NCBI RefSeq assembly: GCF_013459645.1 | Contig: NZ_CP054861.1 | Coordinates: forward strand, 292,501-356,500 | DNA length: 64,000 nucleotides | Direction of reading: 5' to 3' | From: Martelella sp. NC20 | GTDB lineage: Bacteria > Pseudomonadota > Alphaproteobacteria > Rhizobiales > Rhizobiaceae | Part shown: piece after piece, positions 1 to 10,639 of the stretch | Position numbering within the stretch: the first letter of the stretch is position 1 | Layout of the letters: every line of letters starts with the position of its first letter | Notes under the pieces: generated by a model | Told to the model about the DNA's origin: nothing | The model's database searches: none | Seen by the model: only the letters and a program-made list of their open reading frames with translations | Made by a program: the position numbers and the translations under genes

Positions 1-377
1 GTTATCGCACTGATATTTCTATATATTTTAGTGACGTTCGTCCTCTTGTCCCGAGAATGACCGCCACAAGCGGACCAACGCGTGCGCCGCCAGCGGCCAC
101 AAATGACAGCGCCTTCAATATGCCACTTTCAAACCAGAGATTGCCGCCTGGGCGCGAGCGTGGGGTCCCGGCAAGAGAGGGTTTGCGGACGGCGCTTGCC
201 GCATGTCCGCTTCTTCTGACCGCGAACACGGTTCGCAACTTTGTTCTTGATCGCTCCGGACGGCAAAACGGTTTGCCCTTTTCCGGACGTGCTCCACACA
301 GGAGCCGCGACACCGATGGTCGTTTGACACAATGGCTGAATTTCGGCACATGAAAACGGGCGGATACGCAAACTACG
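1..377. other. Left-edge region without a recognisable complete gene
   Basis: I see no convincing gene here. In the first forward frame, bases 1-60 read as 19 mostly hydrophobic residues ending in TGA, so this could be the last transmembrane helix of a protein that starts outside the window, but this short stretch proves nothing. The remaining open frames are long only because of high G+C and overlap each other on both strands. A TTGACA at 324-329 could be a -35 box for the downstream peptidase gene, but I see no good -10 box at the right spacing. Confidence 0.3.
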
Positions 378-2333
378 ATGCGAGACGACAGACCTATGAA
401 AGTGAAAGACAACCCGGCGCGTTCCTTCGGCCGGCGAAACCCGATCGTGGTCGATGGCCGTTCGCCGCCGGCGCGACGTGCTGTTTCGCTGCGCTGGCTT
501 GCCGGCGTCTGCCTTACGGGCCTGACCAGCACCGCGCTGATGGCGGTCGCGCTTTCGGTGGCCGTCGATGGCCGCGAGCGGCTTGCGATCCCCGCCTCAG
601 CCTTCGCCAAGACCGGGCTCGACCGTCCCGATGCCAATGACAGCGCAGCCCGCGGCGCGCGGCTCGTACAGACCGCCGTCATAGCCAAGCCTTCCAACCG
701 TCGCATCCTGCAGGTCCCGACGGCCGTGCGGCAGGGCGACAGCGACGTGATCCATTACGAGCCGTTTTCCGAGGTGAAAATGGCGCTTGCCGCCAATTAC
801 GGCGAGACCCCTTCCTATCCGGCCTTCGATCCCTTCGCCGTGTTTGCCTCGACCGCAACGCCGTCAGACCCCGAGCATGGCGCCGACGTGATTTATGACA
901 CCGATGTCCAGGGCGAAGTCGAGATCCGGTCCATCGCCTTTCCGATGACGCGGCCGGACGCTCCGTTCGCAGCCGATCTCACCACCGAGGAAATCGAAGC
1001 AACGATCCTTGCCAACGAGGCCTCGCTTCAGGACAGCGTCGGCGAAATTTCGATGCTGAGCTATGTCGATCCCGACCGGTTCGAGCCGGAGCCCAGCCTG
1101 TTGCCGCTCAAACCCGCCCTCAGCGCCCAGATCATCGATGAGAATGTTACGGTAAGCGCGCTGCAATCCATATTCACCCGCGATTTCAGCGACGACATTC
1201 TGCCGGTGCGTCAGGCAGTGGACACGGCCGCGCTGCTGACGGCGGCCGGCTACCCGCCGCCGCAGGCCAACGAACTCGGCCGGCTGATCCAGGAGGGCAC
1301 GGGCTCGGCCACGCTCAAGGCCGGCGATACGCTGCGCATCGGGCTGTTGCGCATGGGCCGCAACATGCGCGTCGTCCGCCTCAGCCTCTATCGCAGCGGC
1401 GAGCATCGCATGACGATGGCGCTCAACGACAAGGGCCGCTTCGTCAAGGGCACACCGCCGGCCATGAGCGATGCGGTGGCCAATGCCACCGCCGATGAAA
1501 CCGATCTGCTGCTCGGGTCGGCCCAGAAGCCGGTGCGTATCTATGACGGCATTTACCGGGCAATGCTGAGCTATGATCTGACCGAACAGATGTCGGCGCA
1601 ACTGGTCAACCTGCTGGCCAGCAAGGTCGATCTCCAGTCGCAGGCCTCGCCGGATGATGCGCTTGAGCTGTTCTTTTCAGATGCCGACCCCAATGGCGGC
1701 GCGACGGCCGATTCCGAGCTTTTCTACATCGACGCAAAGATCAGCGGCGAGGATATCGCGCTCTACCGTTTCCGCGATCCGGACTCCGGATCGGTGGATT
1801 TCTACGACCAGGATGGTCGCAGCATCCGCCGGTTCCTGCTGCGCAACCCGGTGCCAAATGGCCGCTTCACTTCCGGTTTCGGCATGCGCCGTCACCCTGT
1901 GCTGAAATATGGCCGCATGCATCCGGGCGTCGACTGGGCAGCCCCCACCGGCACCCCGATCATCGCCGCCGGCGACGGCGTCGTCGAAAAGGCCGGCTGG
2001 GCCAGCGGATACGGCAACCAGACCATCATTCGCCACGCCAATGGCTACGAGACCTCCTACAACCACCAGAGCAAGATCGCCGGCGGCGTCAAGCCCGGCG
2101 CGCGCATCAAGCAGGGCCAGCTGATCGGCTATGTCGGCGCGACCGGCCTGGTGACCGGCGCGCATCTGCACTACGAAGTGATTGTCAACGGCACGAAAGT
2201 GGATCCGATGAAGATCCGCTTCCCGAACTCCGATGCGCTCGCCGGCGACAACCTCGCCCGCTTCCAGTCCGAGCGCGCCCGCATCGACTCTCTGCTCGGC
2301 AACGACAGCCGGGTCGCCTCGAACGCGAACTGA
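378..2333 (+). CDS. M23 family (LytM-type) metallopeptidase, membrane anchored
   Basis: The 651-residue product is probably an inner-membrane-anchored peptidoglycan endopeptidase acting in the periplasm. A basic N-terminus precedes one hydrophobic segment at about residues 40-63, with no clear cleavage site. A long middle part (about 100-480) has a LysM-like or opacity-factor-like patch near 315 (KAGDTLRIG). The C-terminal LytM/M23 domain (about 495-620) has the zinc-binding HxxxD at H515-D519 (HPGVD) and the HxH at H596/H598 (HLHYE), so it looks catalytically complete, unlike the inactive EnvC/NlpD activators. The overall plan resembles the Csd3/ShyA/MepM group. An in-frame ATG at 396 is an alternative start. 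The gene stands alone, convergent with clpB. Confidence in the peptidase fold is high; the cross-link it cuts is unknown. Confidence 0.9.
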   Translation: MRDDRPMKVKDNPARSFGRRNPIVVDGRSPPARRAVSLRWLAGVCLTGLTSTALMAVALSVAVDGRERLAIPASAFAKTGLDRPDANDSAARGARLVQTAVIAKPSNRRILQVPTAVRQGDSDVIHYEPFSEVKMALAANYGETPSYPAFDPFAVFASTATPSDPEHGADVIYDTDVQGEVEIRSIAFPMTRPDAPFAADLTTEEIEATILANEASLQDSVGEISMLSYVDPDRFEPEPSLLPLKPALSAQIIDENVTVSALQSIFTRDFSDDILPVRQAVDTAALLTAAGYPPPQANELGRLIQEGTGSATLKAGDTLRIGLLRMGRNMRVVRLSLYRSGEHRMTMALNDKGRFVKGTPPAMSDAVANATADETDLLLGSAQKPVRIYDGIYRAMLSYDLTEQMSAQLVNLLASKVDLQSQASPDDALELFFSDADPNGGATADSELFYIDAKISGEDIALYRFRDPDSGSVDFYDQDGRSIRRFLLRNPVPNGRFTSGFGMRRHPVLKYGRMHPGVDWAAPTGTPIIAAGDGVVEKAGWASGYGNQTIIRHANGYETSYNHQSKIAGGVKPGARIKQGQLIGYVGATGLVTGAHLHYEVIVNGTKVDPMKIRFPNSDALAGDNLARFQSERARIDSLLGNDSRVASNAN

Positions 2334-2354
2334 GCGGCGAATAGCCGTCTGACA

Positions 2355-2388
2355 AAAAAGGGCCCGCCGCGAAGGCGAGCCCCTTTCA
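2355..2388. terminator. Bidirectional terminator between M23 peptidase and clpB
   Basis: An imperfect inverted repeat (AAAGGGCCCGCC against GGCGAGCCCCTTT, loop GCGAA) lies between two convergent genes. The A-run on its left and T-run on its right allow it to work for both strands. Confidence 0.7.
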
Positions 2389-2404
2389 TCTCAGCAACGA
2401 CCGA

Positions 2405-5008
<2,604 letters not shown>

Positions 5009-5242
5009 GTTTCATGCCTCCATTCCTCACCCTGCCCTTTATAAAGCGACCGAGCGATGATTCAGGTCAAACCCCCTCTGTTGAGGCGAGCTGATGACGG
5101 CGGCGTTTGCAGCCGCCATGAAGCAGATATGGTGCGGATTTCCGGGGTTTAAAGAGGCCGTGAAACAAATTCGTTGCAGATATGCAACAGGGGTGAAAGC
5201 CTCCAGAATCTCGTCTTTCTCCAAGCAGTTCCCCCTCACCGA

Positions 5243-5393
5243 CGTCATCCTCGGCCTTGTGCCGAGGATCTAAGCACCTCTCCATGCGACTGGGGTCTCG
5301 GTGGCCGCTTTTCGTGGTGAACTTGCCCACCCGAACGCCAGCGCTGCTCGCGACCGGCGTGGATAGATCCTCGGGTCAAGCCCGAGGATGACG
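5243..5393. repeat. Palindrome-ended mosaic repeat, copy 1 (RIME-like)
   Basis: This 151-bp element fills most of the clpB-rnd gap. The left end starts CGTCATCCTCGG and forms a hairpin (CCTCGGC-CTTGT-GCCGAGG). The right end is a second hairpin (ATCCTCGGG-TCAA-CCCGAGGAT) finishing ATGACG, the reverse complement of the left terminus. The same design recurs at 9263, 13054, 34761 and 57765. I see no gene in 5009-5461. Confidence 0.8.
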
Positions 5394-5461
5394 CCGAGAG
5401 GAGGAGAAGCGGTCGCGACGTTCGAACGAATGCGGTCCTCGATGACTGACCGCGGCACTGC

Positions 5462-6079
5462 TCAGCTATGGGCGAAAATGTCGGTTTCTTCCCAGCCGAG
5501 AAGATCGAGCTTTGCCCGTGTCGGCAGAAATTCGAAACAGGCGCTCGCAAGCTCCATCCGGCCATCGCGGATCAGCCTCTCCATCAGCTTGTCGCGCAGG
5601 CGATGGAGGTAGAGAACGTCGGAGGCGGCGTATTGAAGCTGCGCCTCGGTCAGTTCCTCGGCCGCCCAGTCGGAGGATTGCTGCGCCTTGGAAACGTCGA
5701 CATCGAGCATTTCCCTGAGATTGTCCTTGAGCCCGTGCCGGTCGGTATAGGTCCGGGTCAGGCGCGAGGCGATCTTGGTGCAGAATACATTGGCGGTGGT
5801 CACGCCGAAGGTGTGGTAGAGCACGGCGATATCGAACCGGCCGAAATGAAAGATCTTCTGGCGGTCCGGATCGGCCAGCATGGCGGTAAGGTTCGGCGCT
5901 TGCCGCTGCCCCGGCGCGATCTGGATCAGGTCGGCGCTGCCGTCGCCTGGCGAAATCTGCACCACGCAAAGCCGGTCGCGGCGCGGAATCAGGCCAAGCG
6001 TCTCGCTGTCGATCGCGATCGCGCCGGTATAGCGGCTCGCGTGTTCCGCCGGAATATCGTGTTTGTGCACGCGGATCAT
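5462..6079 (-). CDS. rnd: Ribonuclease D, short form (DEDDy 3'-5' exonuclease)
   Basis: The 205-residue product is a 3'-5' exoribonuclease of the DEDDy class, expected to trim tRNA and other stable RNA 3' ends. The ExoI motif (AIDSETLGL, with D and E), the ExoII region (FHFGRFDIAVL) and the ExoIII motif (YAASDVLYL, with Y and D) are all visible. It consists of the nuclease domain alone and lacks the C-terminal HRDC domains of the E. coli enzyme, as is usual for the short alphaproteobacterial form. I chose the ATG at 6079 because GGAGAAG lies about 6 nt upstream; the longer ATG at 6094 would place that site inside the gene. Confidence 0.9.
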   Translation of the reverse strand: MIRVHKHDIPAEHASRYTGAIAIDSETLGLIPRRDRLCVVQISPGDGSADLIQIAPGQRQAPNLTAMLADPDRQKIFHFGRFDIAVLYHTFGVTTANVFCTKIASRLTRTYTDRHGLKDNLREMLDVDVSKAQQSSDWAAEELTEAQLQYAASDVLYLHRLRDKLMERLIRDGRMELASACFEFLPTRAKLDLLGWEETDIFAHS

Positions 6080-6298
6080 GTCGCGCTTCTCCATAGCCTG
6101 TCATTCTGTCACAAACCGGGTTCATAGCGGATCGGCCGGCGCGACGATACCCAAAAACGCGGACCTCGCCGAGAACCTCCCCCCTGCGGCTGCGCGCAGG
6201 GGTGTTGTGCAATCGCGGCCGAGCGGCTATCGCATGAAGCAAAGCCCGACAAAGGCGGAACTACTCCGCTTCCTTCAGCGTATCCGGAAAGGACGGCC

Positions 6299-6661
6299 AT
6301 GAGTCTGAAAAATCCCGTCCGCGCATTTTGGCAACGCCACCGCGCGCTTTCCATTGCCTTTCTGGCGGCCCTGATTCTGACGCTGGCGTTCGCGCTCAAG
6401 ACCGTGCTTGCGGTCTATTACTGGCACAACCCGGCCCATCGCCAATTGGAGCTGAAGGGCTGGATGACGCTCGGCCAGGTGGCGATGGTGCACGATATCC
6501 CCGTGCACGAACTCGCCGGGGCGCTCGGCCTCGATCCGGAAAACAGCCGCCGCCTGCCGCTCTGGCAGATCACAAGAGAGCGCGGCGAGACGCTGGAGGA
6601 GTTGGAAGACCAGATCGCCGAAGCCCTCGACGACCACGAACGGGCCGGCGACGATGAATGA
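6299..6661 (+). CDS. Small single-pass membrane protein of unknown function
   Basis: The product has 120 residues, with one transmembrane helix at about 16-38 after a short basic N-terminus and a soluble acidic C-terminal part (about 45-120). I do not recognise the family. The region around 52-85 (MTLGQVAMVHDIPVHELAGALGL) looks like a small helical, HTH-like fold of the kind seen in proteins that test for initiation at a substrate. A ribosome site (AAAGGA) precedes the ATG. The stop overlaps the start of the DedA gene by 8 bp, so the two are co-translated and probably work at the same membrane. Confidence 0.8.
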   Translation: MSLKNPVRAFWQRHRALSIAFLAALILTLAFALKTVLAVYYWHNPAHRQLELKGWMTLGQVAMVHDIPVHELAGALGLDPENSRRLPLWQITRERGETLEELEDQIAEALDDHERAGDDE

Positions 6662-7304
6662 ACAGTTTCTGGCGCTGGTTCCGGTCTACGGCATCCCGGT
6701 CATGGCCCTTATCGTGTTTCTGGGCTGCCTCGGCATACCGATGCCCGCCGCCGTGATCATGCTGTTTGGCGGCTCTCTCGCAGCCTCTGGCGATCTGCCG
6801 ATGCTGCCGGCCATCGCCGCCTGTTTCGCCGCCGCAAGCACCTCCGACCAGATCGGCTACTGGGTCGGGCGCAAGGGCGGAGCGAAATATGTGGAGCGGT
6901 TCGCCGCGCGCGGCCCCAAACGCCAGCGTCTGGTTGACCGTGCACAGGACTATCTGGAACGGCGCGGCGTTCTCGCCATCTTCTTCACGCGCTGGCTGCT
7001 GGCCCAGTTCGGCCCCTATATCAACCCGGTCGCGGGCGCTGCCGGCATGCGCTGGCGCGCCTTTTCGGCCGCATCCGTCTGTGGCCAGATAATCTGGGTG
7101 TCGACCTATAGCCTTCTCGGCTTCATGTTCTCCCGCAACATCATCGCCGTCGCCCACGTCGCGGGCAATGCCACCGGCTTCCTCGCCGCCGGCGTCATTT
7201 CGCTCGCCCTGTTCTGGTACATCACCCGCGTCCTGCACTTTTCGATCAAGCGGCGCAGGCGCAGGCGCTACCTGAAGCCGCGCGGCCGGCGCGGCCAGCC
7301 CTGA
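6654..7304 (+). CDS. DedA/SNARE-associated (VTT) family membrane protein
   Basis: The 216-residue polytopic inner-membrane protein belongs to the DedA family, members of which act in undecaprenyl-phosphate or phospholipid translocation and proton-dependent envelope homeostasis. Family signatures seen: an N-terminal FLGCLGIPMPA segment with the conserved Gly/Pro re-entrant loop, a central FFTRWLLAQFGPYINPVAG stretch matching the F-x-R-F...P...AG DedA consensus, and a very basic C-terminal tail (RRRRRR type) expected to stay cytoplasmic. The start overlaps the preceding small membrane gene. The exact substrate cannot be read from the sequence. Confidence 0.9.
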   Translation: MNEQFLALVPVYGIPVMALIVFLGCLGIPMPAAVIMLFGGSLAASGDLPMLPAIAACFAAASTSDQIGYWVGRKGGAKYVERFAARGPKRQRLVDRAQDYLERRGVLAIFFTRWLLAQFGPYINPVAGAAGMRWRAFSAASVCGQIIWVSTYSLLGFMFSRNIIAVAHVAGNATGFLAAGVISLALFWYITRVLHFSIKRRRRRRYLKPRGRRGQP

Positions 7305-7326
7305 GCGTCATCAAACCGCAGCAAAA

Positions 7327-7344
7327 ACGTCATTCGATTGTTAT
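7327..7344 (+). promoter_or_regulatory. Candidate Pho box upstream of alkaline phosphatase
   Basis: ACGTCAT and TTGTTAT are two heptamers separated by 4 bp (11-bp period), matching 10 of 14 positions of the PhoB half-sites CTGTCAT. Another GCGTCAT lies 22 bp upstream, in phase. The site ends about 60 bp before the phosphatase start. Confidence 0.5.
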
Positions 7345-7404
7345 CCCGTGGGACTATCGCGGAACGGCACTAACCCTTCCCGACGCTCTTTCAAAGAGGT
7401 TCCC

Positions 7405-9165
7405 ATGCGCGCACGTCTCGCAATTCTCGCCGCCGCCACCTGCCTTGCAGGTGCTGCCAATGCCGCAACCATCTATCCGCTCGATCGCGCCACCGTGCTT
7501 TCGTCCTCGCCCTTCGATTTCAAGGTCGAACTCGACGCGGTCTATGACGCCGGCGATGTCGACGTAACCGTCAACGGCAAGCCCTATGCCGACGTCTTCG
7601 GCCATGAGGCAGAATTCGTCGCCGACGAAAAGGGCAAGAATGACGAGAGCCTCGGCTCGGCGTTGATCCTGCGCGATCTGGCCATTGCCGATGCCGGTGA
7701 TTACACCGTTTCCGTCAAGGCCGGCGATGCCGAGGAAAAGACCGTGACCTGGACGGTTTACGATACCGCCGAAACCCCGAAGGCCAAGAACGTGATCTTC
7801 TTCGTCGCCGACGGCCTGTCCATGGGTCACCGCACGGCTGCCCGGATCATGTCCAAGGGCATGACCGAGGGCAAGGCCGACGGCCGTCTCCATATGGACG
7901 ACCTCGACAGCATGGCAACGATCGGCACCTCCTCGACCCATTCGGTCGCAACCGACAGCGCCAACACCATGTCGGCCTACATGACCGGCCACAAGACCCG
8001 CGTGAACGCGCTCGGCGTCTATGCCGACCGTACGCCGGACAGCCTGGACGACCCGAAGGTCGAAACCATTGCCGAGGCGCTGCGCCGCCAGACCGGCAAG
8101 GCGATCGGCGTTGTCTCCACCGCCGAAATCGAAGACGCCACGCCGGCCGCCGTCGTCGCCCATACCCGCCTTCGCGGCGACAAGGCCGCTATCGTCGGCA
8201 TGTTCTATGACGTCAAGCCGGAAGTCGTTCTCGGCGGCGGTTCTGCCTACTTCCTGAAGTCCGATGTCGCCGGTTCCAAGCGCAAGGATGACAACGACTA
8301 TATCGCCATGTTCGAAGAGGCCGGCTACACGGTCGTCACCTCCGCCGACGAACTGGCTTCCGCCGAGAAGCCGGAAGACGGCAAGCTGCTCGGCCTGTTC
8401 CACACCGCCAACATGGACTCGACGCTTGACCGCGAATTCCTGAAGAAGGGCAGCGTCGAGAAATTCCCGAACCAGCCCGGCCTCGTGGATATGACGAAAG
8501 CGGCGATCGACCAGCTTTCCAGGAATCCCGAGGGCTTCTTCCTGATGGTCGAGGCCGCCAATGTCGACAAGATGTCGCATCCGCTCGACTGGGACCGCGC
8601 CGCCATCGACATGATCGAGTTCGACCAGGCCATCGGCGCCGCCATGGAATGGATGAATTCCAACCCTGATACGCTGATCGTCGTCACCGGTGACCACACC
8701 CACGGCGTCTCGGTGATCGGCACGATCGACGACGACGTCGAAGCCGACGAAATGCGCAACAAGGTCATGACCTATGACGACGCCGGCTTCCCGAACTATA
8801 CGGACGAAAACGGCGACGGTTACCCGGATCAGGTCGACGTCTCCCGCCGCCTGGCCATGTTTGCCAACAACTTCCCCGACTATTACGAGACCTTCCGCCC
8901 GAAGATGGATGGTCCGTTCGAGCCGGCCGTGAAGAACGAAGAGGGCCGCTACGTCGCCAACGAGGCCTACAAGGATGTCCCCGGCGCCGTTCTGCGCACC
9001 GGCAACCTGCCCTATGATGCCTCGACCGGCGTTCACGCCGTCGATGACGTTCTCCTTCAGGCGTCCGGCCCCGGCGCCGAAGGCTTCAAGGGCTATATGG
9101 AACAGTCCGACGTCTACGGCGTACTGGCCGACGCTTTCGCTCTCGGCACCAGCCAGAAGCAGTAA
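7405..9165 (+). CDS. phoA: Alkaline phosphatase (PhoA family), exported
   Basis: The 586-residue periplasmic phosphomonoesterase releases phosphate from organic esters. A Sec signal peptide (1-20, cleavage after ANA) is followed by a beta-rich, Ig-like N-terminal domain (about 21-115) and then the alkaline phosphatase catalytic core from about 127. The core has the metal-binding VADGLSMG (D136), the nucleophile region TDSANTMSAY (S185) and the late metal ligand motif TGDHTHGV. It is longer than E. coli PhoA (about 470 residues) because of the extra N-terminal domain. The start at ATG 7405 has AAAGAGGT upstream; a GTG at 7348 would add residues before the signal peptide. A candidate Pho box precedes it, and ugpBAEC elsewhere in the window has another. 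Confidence 0.92.
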   Translation: MRARLAILAAATCLAGAANAATIYPLDRATVLSSSPFDFKVELDAVYDAGDVDVTVNGKPYADVFGHEAEFVADEKGKNDESLGSALILRDLAIADAGDYTVSVKAGDAEEKTVTWTVYDTAETPKAKNVIFFVADGLSMGHRTAARIMSKGMTEGKADGRLHMDDLDSMATIGTSSTHSVATDSANTMSAYMTGHKTRVNALGVYADRTPDSLDDPKVETIAEALRRQTGKAIGVVSTAEIEDATPAAVVAHTRLRGDKAAIVGMFYDVKPEVVLGGGSAYFLKSDVAGSKRKDDNDYIAMFEEAGYTVVTSADELASAEKPEDGKLLGLFHTANMDSTLDREFLKKGSVEKFPNQPGLVDMTKAAIDQLSRNPEGFFLMVEAANVDKMSHPLDWDRAAIDMIEFDQAIGAAMEWMNSNPDTLIVVTGDHTHGVSVIGTIDDDVEADEMRNKVMTYDDAGFPNYTDENGDGYPDQVDVSRRLAMFANNFPDYYETFRPKMDGPFEPAVKNEEGRYVANEAYKDVPGAVLRTGNLPYDASTGVHAVDDVLLQASGPGAEGFKGYMEQSDVYGVLADAFALGTSQKQ

Positions 9166-9181
9166 GCTTCACGTTCGATAC

Positions 9182-9206
9182 GGGACCGGGCGGGCTTCGC
9201 CCGGTC
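9182..9206 (+). terminator. Hairpin after alkaline phosphatase
   Basis: GGACCGGGC and GCCCGGTCC form a stem directly after the phosphatase stop. It lacks a T-run. A near-identical hairpin occurs at 9412-9438 on the far side of the mosaic repeat. Confidence 0.5.
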
Positions 9207-9262
9207 CTCGGACTGCTGACAAACCATGTTGCAGACAGTTTGAGTTTGCCTACCCCTCTGTC

Positions 9263-9378
9263 CGTCACCCCGGACCTGATCCGGGGTCCAGGGCGATGGA
9301 ACGCCATACGCGCAAAGGGCCACCTGTTGATAGCCCTCGAAATTTGGCCCTGGATGCCGGGTCAAGCCCGGCATGACG
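9263..9378. repeat. Palindrome-ended mosaic repeat, copy 2
   Basis: This 116-bp element has the same termini as copy 1 (CGTCACCCCGG... to ...CGGCATGACG), each end a hairpin (CCCCGGA/TCCGGGG and GCCGGG-TCAAG-CCCGGC). The middle is shorter than in the 150-bp copies. It sits between the phosphatase and the Tat-exported CxxC protein, flanked by two near-identical GC-rich hairpins. Confidence 0.75.
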
Positions 9379-9411
9379 GAAGTATCTGTCAAGGCCTTCG
9401 TCAACAAACTG

Positions 9412-9438
9412 GGAACCGGGCGGGCTTTGCCCGGTTCC
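9412..9438 (+). repeat. Duplicated GC-rich hairpin
   Basis: GGAACCGGGC and GCCCGGTTCC form a stem that differs from the hairpin at 9182-9206 by only a few bases, including the loop. The copy ends 27 bp before the next gene, so it may have been duplicated together with the mosaic repeat. Confidence 0.5.
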
Positions 9439-9465
9439 GACCTCACGAACCATGAGATGAGAACC

Positions 9466-9927
9466 ATGACTGCTCGTCCGCCCCTTTCCCGCCGCAGCCT
9501 GCTTGCCGCATTCGGCACGCTCGGCGTCGGCCTTGCCTGCCGTCCGGCCCTTGCCGCCACCGGTGAACTGACTTTCGACCAGCTCTACGGCTCCTTCAGC
9601 CCGCTCGGGCTCGAATTTTCCGACAAGGTGAAGGAACTGACCGGAAGCAAGGTCTCGATCCGAGGCTTCATGGCCCCGCCGCTGAAGGCGGAAGCGAAGT
9701 TCTTCGTGCTGTCGGAAATCCCGATGGCGCTCTGCCCGTTCTGTTCCTCGGATGCCGACTGGCCGGACAATATCATGGTCGTCTATCTCGACCGCAAGCA
9801 GACCTTCACCCAGCCCAACCAGATGATCGAGGTGACCGGCATTCTCGATCGCGGCTCCTGGGTAGACCCCGAGACCGGCTTCATCAGCCAGCTGCGCCTG
9901 CGCGACGCGCGGTATAGCAAAGTCTGA
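9466..9927 (+). CDS. Tat-exported CxxC protein, DUF3299-like, partner of FtsX/LolD-type ABC system
   Basis: The 153-residue product has a twin-arginine signal (SRRSLLAA at 8-15, then a hydrophobic stretch and an ALA cleavage site near 30). The mature part is a small OB-fold-like domain with the phrase IRGFMAPPL and a C90-x-x-C93 pair (LCPFCSS) followed by acidic and Asn residues, which could bind a metal or form a disulfide. It resembles the DUF3299 (COG3495) family. The two genes downstream encode an ABC ATPase and permease in the same direction, and families like these occur together in zinc-responsive clusters, so a metal-related periplasmic role is inferred. I chose ATG 9466 with GAGATGAG upstream; the longer frame from 9373 begins inside the mosaic repeat. 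Confidence 0.8.
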   Translation: MTARPPLSRRSLLAAFGTLGVGLACRPALAATGELTFDQLYGSFSPLGLEFSDKVKELTGSKVSIRGFMAPPLKAEAKFFVLSEIPMALCPFCSSDADWPDNIMVVYLDRKQTFTQPNQMIEVTGILDRGSWVDPETGFISQLRLRDARYSKV

Positions 9928-9963
9928 GGCCACCTCCTTTCGCCCACAAAAAGGTCAGTCCCG

Positions 9964-10635
9964 ATGCTGCCTCTTTCCCTGACGGACATTGCCGTCACCT
10001 TTCCCGGCCTCGATGGCGCGGTGCTTTCGATACCACGGCTCGATATCGCCGCCGGCGAGCGGGTCGCGATCACCGGCCCGTCGGGTTCCGGCAAGAGCAC
10101 TTTCGTCAACATCGTCACCGGGTTGGAGCGGCTCACGCATGGCCATGCCCGCTGGGGCGAAACCGACCTGTCGACGCTCTCCGAAAGCGGGCGGGACCGT
10201 TTTCGCGGCGAGAATATCGGCCTGATCATGCAGGATTTTCACCTTTTTCCGGCACTTTCCGCGCTTGAAAACGTGTTGCTGCCGGCAAGGCTTGCACGCG
10301 CGGCAGGTGAACAGCGCATCCGCCGCGCCCACGATCTTCTCGACCAGGTCGGCCTTTCCCGCCACGACCAGAAGACCGGCACGATGTCGCGCGGCGAGAT
10401 GCAGCGCGTGGCGGTCGCCCGCGCGCTTTTGCGCGAACCCGGCATCATCGTGGCCGACGAGCCGACGGCAAGTCTCGACGCCGCATCGGGCGAGACCGTC
10501 GGCCGCCTGCTGCTGGAGCTTGCCGAGGGCAGCACGTTGATCGTCGTCTCACATGACCGGCGGCTGATCGCCCCGCTGACGCGCGAGATATCGCTGCTTG
10601 CAGGCAGCATCGCCAGCGACGAAAAGAGAGGCTGA
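9964..10635 (+). CDS. ABC transporter ATP-binding protein, LolD/MacB type
   Basis: The 223-residue cytoplasmic ATPase belongs to the LolD/FtsE/MacB branch. Walker A GPSGSGKST, the Q-loop (MQDFHLF), the signature MSRGEMQRVAVARAL and Walker B IIVADEPTASLD are all present and intact. The partner permease starts 4 bp after its stop. The branch drives mechanotransmission (lipoprotein release, macrolide or peptide export) rather than substrate import through a channel, so the neighbours must define the cargo; the His-rich permease loop and CxxC protein suggest a metal-linked function. Confidence 0.92.
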   Translation: MLPLSLTDIAVTFPGLDGAVLSIPRLDIAAGERVAITGPSGSGKSTFVNIVTGLERLTHGHARWGETDLSTLSESGRDRFRGENIGLIMQDFHLFPALSALENVLLPARLARAAGEQRIRRAHDLLDQVGLSRHDQKTGTMSRGEMQRVAVARALLREPGIIVADEPTASLDAASGETVGRLLLELAEGSTLIVVSHDRRLIAPLTREISLLAGSIASDEKRG

Positions 10636-10639
10636 CCCG

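Noticed and set aside
5009..5461. CRISPR-like or attenuator structure before clpB
   Set aside because: The palindromes belong to one mosaic repeat with no spacer-repeat array; no cas gene anywhere in the window.
7354..9036. A 560-codon antisense frame over the alkaline phosphatase gene
   Set aside because: The phosphatase frame has clear catalytic motifs and a signal peptide; the antisense frame has none.
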